NCBI RefSeq assembly: GCF_018413525.1 | Contig: NZ_JAHCDD010000027.1 | Coordinates: 1-61,916 of the forward strand | Direction of reading: 5' to 3' | From: Acidovorax sp. CCYZU-2555 | Lineage (GTDB): Bacteria > Pseudomonadota > Gammaproteobacteria > Burkholderiales > Burkholderiaceae_C | Length of the DNA: 61,916 bases | Shown here: piece by piece, positions 9,068-17,323 of the stretch | Layout of the letters: every line of letters begins with the position of its first letter | How positions within the stretch are numbered: position 1 is the first letter of the stretch | Notes under the pieces: model-generated | The model's input: the letters and a program-made list of their open reading frames with translations, nothing else | Database searches by the model: none | What the model was told of the DNA's origin: nothing | Translations under genes and position numbers: made by a program

Positions 9068-10038
9068 AGAAGCGAATGGCGCTTGCGCTGATGATCTGTA
9101 CCGCTCTGCTGTCGGCGCTGCCCGCGGCGCGGGCCGCGGACTTTCCCGCGAAACCGCTGCGCTGGGTCGTGCCCTACCCGGCCGGCGGCGGCTCCGACTT
9201 CATGGCGCGCGTCGTCGCCCAGCCTTTGGGCCAGGAACTGCAGCAGTCGGTGGTGATAGAGAACAAGCCCGGCAGCAACGGTGCCGTCGCGGTCGCCGAT
9301 CTGCTGCGCGCCGCGCCCGACGGCCACACGCTGCTCAACGTCGACAGCGGCACGCTGGTGTTCAACGCCGCGCTCTACAAGAACCTGAGCTATTCGCCGA
9401 CGCGTGACCTGCGGCTGGTCACGCTGCTGGCACGCACGCCCATGATCCTGCTGGTCGGCCCGGGCAGTCAAGCGCGCAACATGCCCGCCTTTCTCGCCGA
9501 GGCGCGCCGTGGCCCGGGCCGGCTCAGCTATGGCTCGGCCGGCGCGGGCAGTCCGCAGCACCTGGCAATGGAGCTGCTCAAGAAGCAGGCCGGATTGCTG
9601 ATGACGCATGTTCCCTACCGCGGCTCCGCGCCCGCGCTCAGCGATCTGATTGCCGGGCAGATTCCGAGCATGATGAGCGACTACGCGGCCGCCAGCGGTT
9701 TCATCAAGTCGGGCAAGCTGCGCGCGCTGGCCGTGGCCGACACCCGGCGCCACCCGCTGCTGCCCGACGTTCCCACGTTCGAAGAGCTGGGCCTGGCAGG
9801 AATGCAGGCCACGGCCCTGCTCGGCGTCGCCGTGCGCGCCACCACCCCCATCGATACCGTGACGACGCTGCAGCAGGCGATCGCCGCCGCGCTGCAGCGC
9901 CCCGAAGTGCGCGTCCGTTATACCGATCTGGGCCTGGAGCCCGTGGCGGGCACACCCCAGGCCTTCGAAGAACTGGTGCGCATGGAAACCGCGCGCTGGC
10001 ACCCGCTGATCCGCAGCCAGGGCATGGCGCTCGAATAG
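9064..10038 (+). CDS. TctC/Bug-family periplasmic solute-binding protein
   Basis: A 324-residue exported binding protein with a signal peptide ending at about ARAADFPAK. The Bug-family signature is visible: PLRWVVPYPAGGGSDFMARV, VVIENKPGSNGAVA and YGSAGAGSPQHLAMELL. Such proteins bind carboxylates in the periplasm, either for tripartite tricarboxylate transporters or as sensors. No TctA or TctB membrane genes are nearby, so it is an 'orphan' receptor, as is common in this bacterial group. Its ATG overlaps the TetR stop codon (ATGA), showing translational coupling. Confidence 0.93.
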   Translation: MKKRMALALMICTALLSALPAARAADFPAKPLRWVVPYPAGGGSDFMARVVAQPLGQELQQSVVIENKPGSNGAVAVADLLRAAPDGHTLLNVDSGTLVFNAALYKNLSYSPTRDLRLVTLLARTPMILLVGPGSQARNMPAFLAEARRGPGRLSYGSAGAGSPQHLAMELLKKQAGLLMTHVPYRGSAPALSDLIAGQIPSMMSDYAAASGFIKSGKLRALAVADTRRHPLLPDVPTFEELGLAGMQATALLGVAVRATTPIDTVTTLQQAIAAALQRPEVRVRYTDLGLEPVAGTPQAFEELVRMETARWHPLIRSQGMALE

Positions 10039-10087
10039 CGCGCCCGCCCCCAGGCATACGCTTTCACCCTCCCGGAGACCTGCTTCC

Positions 10088-11350
10088 ATGCCCCCCATGC
10101 CCCTGCATTCGCTGCGCCCCCTGGCCGCTGCCGCCCTGCTTTGCGCCTCCAGCGCACAGGCCCAGGAAACGTTCAAGATCGCCTACATCGATCCACTGTC
10201 CGGGCCTTTCGTCAACGTCGGCGAACTGATGCTCAACCATGTCCAGTTCGCCGTCGATGAAATCAACGCCCAGGGCGGGCTGCCGGGCAAGGTGCAGTTG
10301 CAGCTGCTGCAGTTCGACAGCAAGCTTTCGGCGCAGGAAAGCCAGAGCGCGCTGCAGGCGGCCATAGACCAGGGCGCGCGCGCCATCATCACGGGCGGCT
10401 CGGGCTCGTCGGTGGTCACGGCCCTGGTGCAGTCGGCCGCGCGCCACAACCAGCGCAATCCGGGCAAGGAAGTGATGGTGCTCAATCATTCGTCGATAGA
10501 CCCCGAGCTCACGGGCAAGGCCTGCAACTTCTGGCATTTCATGTTCGACGCCAACACAGCCATGCGCATGAAGGCCATCAGCGACTACATCAAGACCCAG
10601 CCGGACATCAAGAAGGTCTACCTGCTCAACCAGGACTACGCCCACGGCAAGCAATGGGCCGCCTATGGCCGCAGCATGGTCGGCGCGGCCCGCCCCGACA
10701 TCGCGTTCGTCGGCGAGACGCTGCACCCCATAGGCCGGGTCAAGGACTTCGCGCCCTATGTCGCCAAGATCAAGGCCTCGGGCGCCGACACCATCATCAC
10801 CGGCAACTGGGGCCAGGACATGGCCTTGCTGCTCAAGTCCGCGGGCGATGCCGGCCTCGACTACCGCTATTTCAACCACAGCGCGGGCGGCGTTCCCGGC
10901 ACCGTGCTGGCCGTGTCCCAGGCCGGCAAGGGCCAGCTGACCTGGGTCGCCGAATGGCACCCGGGCCAGGCCGACCGCCCGGCCGCAGACGCCCAGGCCA
11001 AGGCCTACAAGGCAAAGACCGGCAAGGACTTTCTCGCGCCGCGCATCGACATGACCGTGCGCTTCCTGGCCGCGGCGATGCAGAAATCGCAATCGACCGA
11101 TCCACTCAAGCTCGCGCTGGCGATGGAAGACATGGCCCTCGACACCACGGTGGGCAAGGTGCGCATGCGCGGCCAGGACCATCAGCTGCTGCTGGCGCAG
11201 GTGGTCAACACCATTGCACCGGTCGACGGCAAGCGCGTGACCCAGGGCTGGGAAGGCACGCAATGGGGCTTTCACACCGATGCCGTGATTCCCGCCGAGC
11301 AGCTGACGCTGCCCAGCGCCTGCCAGATGCAGCGGCCCACGCGACGCTAG
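10088..11350 (+). CDS. LivK-like branched-chain amino acid/amide-type ABC binding protein
   Basis: A 420-residue protein with a signal peptide cut near SAQAQ. It has a type I periplasmic binding fold of the LivK family: IAYIDPLSGPFVNVGE, FAVDEINAQGG, and AIITGGSGSSVV in the first lobe, and KVYLLNQDYAHGKQ in the second. It presumably delivers a small acid, amide or amino acid to an ABC importer, but no permease or ATPase gene is in the window. It sits 49 bases after the TctC-type gene on the same strand, with a GGAG site before the start. It likely belongs to the regulon of the nearby TetR protein. Confidence 0.88.
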   Translation: MPPMPLHSLRPLAAAALLCASSAQAQETFKIAYIDPLSGPFVNVGELMLNHVQFAVDEINAQGGLPGKVQLQLLQFDSKLSAQESQSALQAAIDQGARAIITGGSGSSVVTALVQSAARHNQRNPGKEVMVLNHSSIDPELTGKACNFWHFMFDANTAMRMKAISDYIKTQPDIKKVYLLNQDYAHGKQWAAYGRSMVGAARPDIAFVGETLHPIGRVKDFAPYVAKIKASGADTIITGNWGQDMALLLKSAGDAGLDYRYFNHSAGGVPGTVLAVSQAGKGQLTWVAEWHPGQADRPAADAQAKAYKAKTGKDFLAPRIDMTVRFLAAAMQKSQSTDPLKLALAMEDMALDTTVGKVRMRGQDHQLLLAQVVNTIAPVDGKRVTQGWEGTQWGFHTDAVIPAEQLTLPSACQMQRPTRR

Positions 11351-11362
11351 GCCAGTTCGGCG

Positions 11363-12070
11363 CTAGCGCTTGCCGAAAATGCCGCGGCCCACGCGCACCA
11401 GCGTGCTGCCCGCGTGCACCGCGGCCTCGAGGTCGGCGGTCATGCCCAGCGACAGCGTGTCGAACGCCGCCAGGCCCGGCGCGCCGCTCGCGGCGATGCT
11501 GTCGAACAGCAGACGCATACGGCGGTGCACCGCGTACTGCGCGGCGAAATCGGCGCCTTCCTCGGGAATCGCCATCAGTCCGCGCAATTGGAGATTCGGC
11601 AGCAGCGCGACTTCCTGGGCCAGCGCCAGCGCTTCCTCGGGCGCAACGCCCGACTTGGCCGCGCCGCCATCGGGGTTGACCTGCAGACAGATCTGCAGCG
11701 GCGCCATGCCTTCGGGCCGCTGGTCGGACAGCCGCTGCGCGATCTTGAGCCGGTCCACGCTCTGCGCCCAGTCGAAATGCTCGGCGACCAGACGCGTCTT
11801 GTTGCTCTGGATGGGCCCAATGCAGTGCCAGCGCAGCGGTGCATGGCCTGGCGGCCAGGCCATTTCGCGCAGGATGGCGATCTTTTCGACCGCTTCCTGG
11901 ATGTAGTTCTCGCCGAAATCGCGCTGGCCGGCCAGCGCGGCTTCACGCACTGCGTCGGGGCCGAAGGTCTTGGAGACGGCGAGCAGCGCAACGCTGCCCG
12001 GCGCGCGTTCGGCGTCCACGCAAGCCTGGTCAAGGCGCGCGTGGATCTGGTGGAGGTTGTTACCAATCAT
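11363..12070 (-). CDS. yggS: YggS/PLPBP-family pyridoxal phosphate homeostasis protein
   Basis: A 235-residue PLP-binding protein with the alanine racemase-like barrel fold. The cofactor lysine is in LLAVSKTF; FGENYIQEA, WHCIGPIQSNK and GLMAIPEEG are diagnostic. The family keeps free PLP in check and has no known catalytic reaction. Two in-frame ATGs exist (12076 and 12070); 12070 is preferred because GGTG lies about nine bases before it. It is divergent from pilT with only 43 bases between them, an arrangement often seen for yggS and pilT in proteobacteria. Confidence 0.93.
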   Translation of the reverse strand: MIGNNLHQIHARLDQACVDAERAPGSVALLAVSKTFGPDAVREAALAGQRDFGENYIQEAVEKIAILREMAWPPGHAPLRWHCIGPIQSNKTRLVAEHFDWAQSVDRLKIAQRLSDQRPEGMAPLQICLQVNPDGGAAKSGVAPEEALALAQEVALLPNLQLRGLMAIPEEGADFAAQYAVHRRMRLLFDSIAASGAPGLAAFDTLSLGMTADLEAAVHAGSTLVRVGRGIFGKR

Positions 12071-12113
12071 TGTCATAATCACCGACAAGCGTACCAAACG
12101 ACAAAGGGCCTCC

Positions 12114-13157
12114 GTGGACATCACCCAATTGCTTGCGTTCAGCGTCAAGAACAAGGCATCCGACCTGCACCTTTCCGCGGGCCTGCCGCCGATGATTCGC
12201 GTGCACGGCGACGTGCGGCGCATCAACGTCGACGCACTGGATCACAAGACCGTGCACGCGATGATCTACGACATCATGAGCGACGCCCAGCGCAAGGTCT
12301 ACGACGAGATGCTCGAAATCGACTTCTCGTTCGAAATCGAAGGCCTGGCGCGTTTTCGTGTCAATGCCTTCAACCAGCAGCGCGGCGCGGCCGCGGTGTT
12401 CCGTACCATTCCGAGCAAGATCCTGACGCTGGAGCAGCTCAACGCGCCCAAGATCTTCGCCGAGCTCGCGCTCAAGCCGCGCGGCCTGGTGCTGGTCACC
12501 GGCCCCACGGGCTCGGGCAAGTCGACCACGCTCGCGGCCATGGTCAACTACCTCAACGAGACCGAGTACGGCCATATCCTGACCGTCGAGGACCCGATCG
12601 AGTTCGTACACGACTCGAAGAAATGCCTGATCAACCAGCGTGAAGTCGGGCCGATGACGCATTCGTTCGCGGCCGCGCTGCGCTCGGCGCTGCGCGAGGA
12701 TCCCGACGCCATCCTGGTCGGCGAAATGCGCGACCTCGAAACCATTCGCCTGGCGATGACGGCCGCCGAAACCGGCCATCTGGTGTTCGGCACGCTGCAC
12801 ACCTCGAGCGCCGCCAAGACCATAGACCGTATCATCGACGTCTTCCCCGCCGAGGAAAAGGAAATGGTGCGCGCCATGCTGTCGGAGTCGCTGCAGGCCG
12901 TCATTTCGCAGACGCTATGCAAGACCAAGGACGGCTCGGGCCGCGTCGCCGCGCACGAAATCATGCTGGGCACCAGCGCCATTCGCAACCTGATACGCGA
13001 AGCCAAGGTCGCGCAGATGTATTCGACGATACAGACCAGCCAGAACGTCGGCATGCAGACGCTGGACCAGAACCTCACCGACCTGGTGCGCCGCAACATC
13101 ATCACCGCGGCCGAAGCGCGCGGCAAGGCCAAGATTCCGGACAACTTCCCCGGTTGA
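12114..13157 (+). CDS. pilT: Type IV pilus retraction ATPase PilT
   Basis: A 347-residue hexameric motor that depolymerises type IV pili and powers twitching. The start is a GTG at 12114, giving the standard PilT beginning DITQLLAFSVKNKASDLHLS. The Walker A is GPTGSGKST, the Asp box and Walker B follow in TVEDPIEF and ALREDPDAILVGEMRDLET, and the His box is GHLVFGTLH. The length equals typical PilT. It is the first gene of a pilT, cyclic-nucleotide-protein, pilU cluster. Confidence 0.97.
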   Translation: MDITQLLAFSVKNKASDLHLSAGLPPMIRVHGDVRRINVDALDHKTVHAMIYDIMSDAQRKVYDEMLEIDFSFEIEGLARFRVNAFNQQRGAAAVFRTIPSKILTLEQLNAPKIFAELALKPRGLVLVTGPTGSGKSTTLAAMVNYLNETEYGHILTVEDPIEFVHDSKKCLINQREVGPMTHSFAAALRSALREDPDAILVGEMRDLETIRLAMTAAETGHLVFGTLHTSSAAKTIDRIIDVFPAEEKEMVRAMLSESLQAVISQTLCKTKDGSGRVAAHEIMLGTSAIRNLIREAKVAQMYSTIQTSQNVGMQTLDQNLTDLVRRNIITAAEARGKAKIPDNFPG

Positions 13158-13226
13158 GCCCGCTGCCATGACTTCACTCCCGCGCCCGCAACGCGCCTGC
13201 CGCCCACGCGACAGCGCGGGGAGACC

Positions 13227-13856
13227 GTGGTGATGCGCATTTTTCAGCGCCTGCGCCAGCCACAGGAAAACGAGCTCTCGCGCCAGGACGCCGAGTCGGC
13301 GTTCTTCACCACCGCCTGGCACCAGGGCGACCTGGCGGCACTTGTGCCCTGGGAGGCCCGCGCAGTCGAAGTCGGCGCGCGGGCGCTGGCGCCGCGCGAT
13401 GCGCTGCGCACCTTGCAGGCGCTGTGGGCGCATGACCGCCATCTGTCGACGCTCACGGCCGACGCGCTGGCGCGCATGGAGCGCTATCTGCATTTCGCGG
13501 CCGTCAAGGCCAGGCGTGACATCATCCTGCAAGACGAGTACGGTAACTTCATGGTCGTGGTGCTCAGCGGCGAGCTGGCCGTCAATCGCCGCCAGCCCTG
13601 GGGCGAAACCATGCGCCTGGCGCAGACCGGGCCGGGCGATCTGCTGGGCGAAATGTCGCTGCTCGACAGCGGTCAGCGCTTTTCCAGCTGCACCACGCTG
13701 GTCGACAGCGAACTCGCGGTGCTCAGCGCCGAAGCCCTGGACGACATGCTGGTGCACGACCCCGCGCTGGCCGCCCAGTTGGTCGCCATCCTGGCGCGCA
13801 AGCTTTCGGTGCGCCTGCGCGCCGTCAGCAGCCGCCTGGGCCAGCAGGCCCCCTAG
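13227..13856 (+). CDS. Cyclic nucleotide-binding (Crp-like sensor) protein between pilT and pilU
   Basis: A 209-residue protein with a cNMP-binding beta barrel at about residues 85-200 (DIILQDEYGNFMVVVLSGEL, then the phosphate-cassette region PGDLLGEMSLLDSGQR). There is no DNA-binding helix-turn-helix after the barrel, so it is not a Crp-type transcription factor. The GEMSLLDSGQR cassette lacks the usual arginine-serine pair of strong cAMP binders, so the ligand is uncertain. Its place between the two motor ATPases suggests it tunes pilus retraction. The start may be GTG 13227, GTG 13230 or ATG 13233; GGGGAG lies just upstream. Confidence 0.85.
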   Translation: MVMRIFQRLRQPQENELSRQDAESAFFTTAWHQGDLAALVPWEARAVEVGARALAPRDALRTLQALWAHDRHLSTLTADALARMERYLHFAAVKARRDIILQDEYGNFMVVVLSGELAVNRRQPWGETMRLAQTGPGDLLGEMSLLDSGQRFSSCTTLVDSELAVLSAEALDDMLVHDPALAAQLVAILARKLSVRLRAVSSRLGQQAP

Positions 13857-13903
13857 CCAAACACCCCCTGGCGCAGGCCCTGCCCCAGTCAACGGAGAAT
13901 TCC

Positions 13904-15040
13904 ATGGAACGAGACCAGGCGAGTAAATTCATCAACGATCTGCTGCAGCTCATGGTCAGCCGCAACGGCAGCGACCTGTTCATCACCGCGGAGTTTCCGC
14001 CGGCCATCAAGGTCGACGGCAAGATCACCAAGGTTTCACCCCAGCCGCTGACGCCGCTGCACACGCTGACGCTCGCGCGCTCGATCATGAGCGACAAGCA
14101 GATCGCCGATTTCGAGCGCACCAAGGAAAGCAACTTCGCGATCTCGCCCGCGGGCATAGGCCGGTTTCGCGTCAACACCTTTGTCCAGCAGGGCCGCATC
14201 GGCATGGTCATGCGTACCATCCCGATGACGGTGCCGACCATCGACAAGCTCGGCGTGCCGCAAGTGCTCAAGGAAGTCGCGATGTGCAAGCGCGGCCTGT
14301 GCATCCTGGTCGGCGCCACGGGCTCGGGCAAGTCGACCACGCTCGCGGCCATGGTCGATTGGCGCAACGAAAACTCGTTCGGCCACATCATCACCGTCGA
14401 GGACCCGATCGAATTCGTGCACCCGCACAAGAACTGCGTGGTCACCCAGCGCGAAGTCGGGCTCGATACCGACAGCTGGGAAGCGGCGCTGAAGAACACG
14501 CTGCGCCAGGCGCCCGATGTCATTTTGATGGGCGAAATCCGCGACCGCGAAACCATGGAGCACGCGATCGCGTTCTCCGAAACCGGCCATCTTTGCCTGG
14601 CCACGCTGCATGCCAACAGCGCCAACCAGGCGCTGGACCGCATCGTCAACTTCTTCCCCGAAGAGCGCCGCCAGCAACTGCTGATGGACTTGTCGCTGAA
14701 CCTGCGCGCCATGGTCTCGCAGCGGCTGATCGCCAAGCAGGACAGCAAGGGCCGGGTCGCGGCCATGGAAGTCATGCTCAACACGCCGCTGATTTCCGAT
14801 CTGATCTTCAAGGGCGAAGTCGCCGAGATCAAGGAAATCATGAAGAAGGGCCGCGACCTGGGCATGCAGACATTCGACCAGGCGCTGTACGATCTGTTCG
14901 AAGCACAGCAGATCACCTACGAAGACGCGCTGCGCAATGCCGACTCGGTCAACGACCTGCGCCTCAACATCAAGCTCAACAGCCAGCGCGCGCGCAACCT
15001 CGATCTGTCTTCCGGCACCGAGCATTTCGCTATCGTTTAA
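13904..15040 (+). CDS. pilU: PilT-like accessory retraction ATPase PilU
   Basis: A 378-residue PilT paralogue needed for full-force pilus retraction. It has Walker A GATGSGKST, the Walker B-like MGEIRDRETM and the His-box region GHLCLATLH. It is longer than PilT at the C-terminus (FEAQQITYEDALRNADSVND), which is typical of PilU. GGAG lies upstream of ATG 13904. The stop is followed within two bases by an intergenic repeat element that may end the transcript. Confidence 0.96.
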   Translation: MERDQASKFINDLLQLMVSRNGSDLFITAEFPPAIKVDGKITKVSPQPLTPLHTLTLARSIMSDKQIADFERTKESNFAISPAGIGRFRVNTFVQQGRIGMVMRTIPMTVPTIDKLGVPQVLKEVAMCKRGLCILVGATGSGKSTTLAAMVDWRNENSFGHIITVEDPIEFVHPHKNCVVTQREVGLDTDSWEAALKNTLRQAPDVILMGEIRDRETMEHAIAFSETGHLCLATLHANSANQALDRIVNFFPEERRQQLLMDLSLNLRAMVSQRLIAKQDSKGRVAAMEVMLNTPLISDLIFKGEVAEIKEIMKKGRDLGMQTFDQALYDLFEAQQITYEDALRNADSVNDLRLNIKLNSQRARNLDLSSGTEHFAIV

Positions 15041-15042
15041 GG

Positions 15043-15135
15043 CACCCCCTGAGCGGCTGGCGCCGCTTCCCCCTCTCATCCTTCGGTGGAGGGGGACGGC
15101 ACCATCGCTGCGGGGCGGCCCTTGCTCGGTGCCCC
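15043..15135 (+). repeat. Intergenic multi-hairpin element, copy A
   Basis: It begins CACCCCCTGAGCG two bases after the pilU stop. It can fold into three hairpins: AGCGGC/GCCGCT, CCCCCTC/GAGGGGG, and GGCACC/GGTGCC. About 90 bases match copies at 39513-39604 and 59996-60087, and the first half matches 40515-40628. It is a likely transcript end or RNA-processing structure. Confidence 0.85.
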
Positions 15136-15201
15136 TGACCTGGCACTATGGATACGCTTTGCCTACGTTCGGACCTTTTCCCATCTGAAATTTGATAACT
15201 T

Positions 15202-16104
15202 ATGTCTAATCTCTCGAATACCACTCTTTCACGCTCCGTGGCCTTCCTGGGCCTGGGTGTGATGGGCTATCCCATGGCCGGTCACCTCGCACGCGCCGGC
15301 CACCGCGTCACGGTCTACAACCGCAGCCCGGCCAAGGCCGCGCAGTGGTGCGCCGAGTACGCGGACACCGCGGCGCCGCGCCAGGCCGCGACGCCGCGCG
15401 AAGCCGCCGACGGCGCTGACATCGTGTTCTGCTGCGTCGGCAATGACGACGACCTGCGCTCGGTCGTGCTCGGCGCGCAAGGCGCGCTCGCGGGCATGAA
15501 GCCCGGCGCCATCTTCGTCGACCACACCACGGCCTCGGCCGAAGTCGCGCGCGAACTCAATGCCGCAGCCCAGGCGCTGGGCCTGCAATTCATCGACGCA
15601 CCGGTCTCGGGCGGCCAGGCCGGCGCCCAGAACGGCCAGCTCACGGTGATGTGCGGCGGCGACGCCGCGGCCTTCGCCACCGTCCAGCCCGTGGCCATGG
15701 CGTTCTCGCGCGCCTGCACGCTGCTGGGCGAAAGCGGCTCGGGCCAGCTCGCGAAGATGGTCAACCAGATCTGCCTCGCGGGCCTGATCCAGGGCCTGTC
15801 CGAAGCCATCGCTTTCGGCGGCAAGGCCGGCCTCGACATGACCCAGGTGCTTGAAGTGATCGGCAAGGGCGCGGCGCAAAGCTGGCAGATGGACTCGCGC
15901 GGCAAGACCATGATTGCCGACCAGTTCGACTTCGGCTTCGCCGTCGACTGGATGCGCAAGGACCTGGGCCTGGTGCTCGACGAAGCCAAGCGCAACGGTG
16001 CCCGCCTGCCGGTCACGGCCCTGGTCGACCAGTTCTATGCCGACGTGCAACAGATGGGCGGCAACCGCTGGGATACGTCCAGCCTCATCAAGCGCTTGAA
16101 GTAA
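15202..16104 (+). CDS. NAD(P)-dependent beta-hydroxyacid dehydrogenase (HIBADH/GarR family)
   Basis: A 300-residue enzyme of the 3-hydroxyisobutyrate / tartronate semialdehyde reductase family. The dinucleotide-binding start is FLGLGVMGYPMAGHLARAGH; VYNRSPAKA follows, where the R suggests NADP preference. The substrate motif is FIDAPVSGGQAGAQNG and the catalytic lysine lies in GQLAKMVNQ. The natural substrate among small beta-hydroxyacids cannot be told from sequence. Upstream lies repeat copy A and an AT-rich stretch that could hold its own promoter; the gene is otherwise unlinked to its neighbours. Confidence 0.92.
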   Translation: MSNLSNTTLSRSVAFLGLGVMGYPMAGHLARAGHRVTVYNRSPAKAAQWCAEYADTAAPRQAATPREAADGADIVFCCVGNDDDLRSVVLGAQGALAGMKPGAIFVDHTTASAEVARELNAAAQALGLQFIDAPVSGGQAGAQNGQLTVMCGGDAAAFATVQPVAMAFSRACTLLGESGSGQLAKMVNQICLAGLIQGLSEAIAFGGKAGLDMTQVLEVIGKGAAQSWQMDSRGKTMIADQFDFGFAVDWMRKDLGLVLDEAKRNGARLPVTALVDQFYADVQQMGGNRWDTSSLIKRLK

Positions 16105-16113
16105 GCGGCGCGC

Positions 16114-17117
16114 TCAGGCCCGTCGCCCCGCATGCACCCAGACGGGGGCCATCGGGAAATCGACGCGGCCCAGCGACTGGATATCGACAAAGCCGGCTTC
16201 GGCCATCATCCGGGCGATGCCGCCAGGGCGCGGCAGATGGTTGCCGCGCACCGCCAGCGTGCCGTAGAACGGCAACACCCTGGCCGCCACCGCCGGGTCA
16301 TCGACCTGCTCGGCATGGGCCAGCAGCAGCAAGCCGCCCGGATTGAGCGCGGCGCAGGCCTTGTGCACCAGCGCCTGCGGGTCGCGCATGAAATGCAGCA
16401 CCGCCGAGCACCAGATCAGGTCGTAGCCGCCGCCGATCGAATCGGTGTTGAGGTCGCAGCCCAAGGCCTGCAGCCGGCCTGGCAGCCCGGCCGCGAGAAT
16501 GTTCTCCTGCGCCACCTCGGCGGTCTCGGGCTGGTCGCAGAGCACGCCTTGCCAGCCCGGCAAGCGCTGCGCCAGCGCAATGCCCACATGGCCGGGCCCG
16601 CCGCCCAGGTCGAGCAGGCGCCCGGTCGGGGGCAGCGCCAGCGTCTCTCCGTGACCACGCGCTGCTCCTGCCCGATCTGCACGCGCGCCGCCTGCGCCCA
16701 GCTGCCCTGGGGCGCGGCCGCGCCCTGCGGGTCGAAGCCCTGGCGCAGCAGCGTCTCCCACTGGCCCGCAAAGCGCTCGAGAAACTGCGCGCGGTACAGC
16801 CACGCCTGCGCGCAGTTCTGCGCGGAGCCTGCGACAAAATACCGCAGAGCCAGCGGCGAAGCGGCGTAGCGCGGCGTGGCGGGAGCGTCGAACGCGCTCT
16901 GGCGCGACAACAGCTCCATGCTCCACAGCAGATCCAGCCAGACGCTGGTCGCCGTCGGATCCAGCTGCAGTTGCGCGGCCACGGCCGCGGCGCTGGTCGG
17001 CTGCTGCAGCCGCTCGAACAGGCCCAGCGTCAAGGCCTGCTCCAATGCCCGGCTCTGCATCGGTGCCGCAGCCAGGGCCCAGAACGGCTGCAGTTCATGT
17101 GCGGCGTGGAAGTTCAT
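16114..17117 (-). pseudogene. SAM-dependent O-methyltransferase-like gene broken by a frameshift
   Basis: Two overlapping frames together make one methyltransferase. The first frame (from ATG 17117, with GGAGGGGG upstream) encodes a winged-helix dimerisation domain (MNFHAAHELQPFWALA to EQRVVTE). The second frame, down to 16114, encodes the SAM-binding domain (GRLLDLGGGPGHVGIALAQ, GGYDLIWCSAVLHFMRD). The switch lies at about 16643-16652 in a GAGAGA run, consistent with one gained base or two lost bases. The layout matches acetylserotonin-type O-methyltransferases and related small-molecule methyltransferases. It is divergent from a PchR-like regulator and may be its former target. A sequencing error could produce the same picture. 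Confidence 0.82.
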
Positions 17118-17239
17118 TGCAGCCCCCTCCATGCAGGTTCTTTCAGGCCGGCGCAACACAGCGCCTCGGTTTCGTATTTCATGCAATGACTCCAGGAAGA
17201 CAGGCGCCTATTCGCCCTGGATTCACTGTAGATTCAGAC

Positions 17240-17258
17240 GCGAATGGCTATCATTCAT
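17240..17258. promoter_or_regulatory. Candidate Fur box before the AraC/PchR-like gene
   Basis: The 19 bases here match the Fur consensus GATAATGATAATCATTATC at 11 positions by eye and contain the exact inverted repeat GAATG-GCTAT-CATTC. They lie 66 bases before the regulator start and between it and the divergent methyltransferase. Iron control is inferred. Confidence 0.4.
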
Positions 17259-17323
17259 TTCTTAGGCGATACGGATTCTTTGTTTGGCACTCCGGAGCGC
17301 GCCATGCACCCGAAGGAGTACCC

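Noticed and set aside
13858..13885. ACACCCCCTGGCGC after the cyclic-nucleotide gene as a fifth copy of the hairpin element
   Set aside because: Only the first ten bases match and no paired arms follow.
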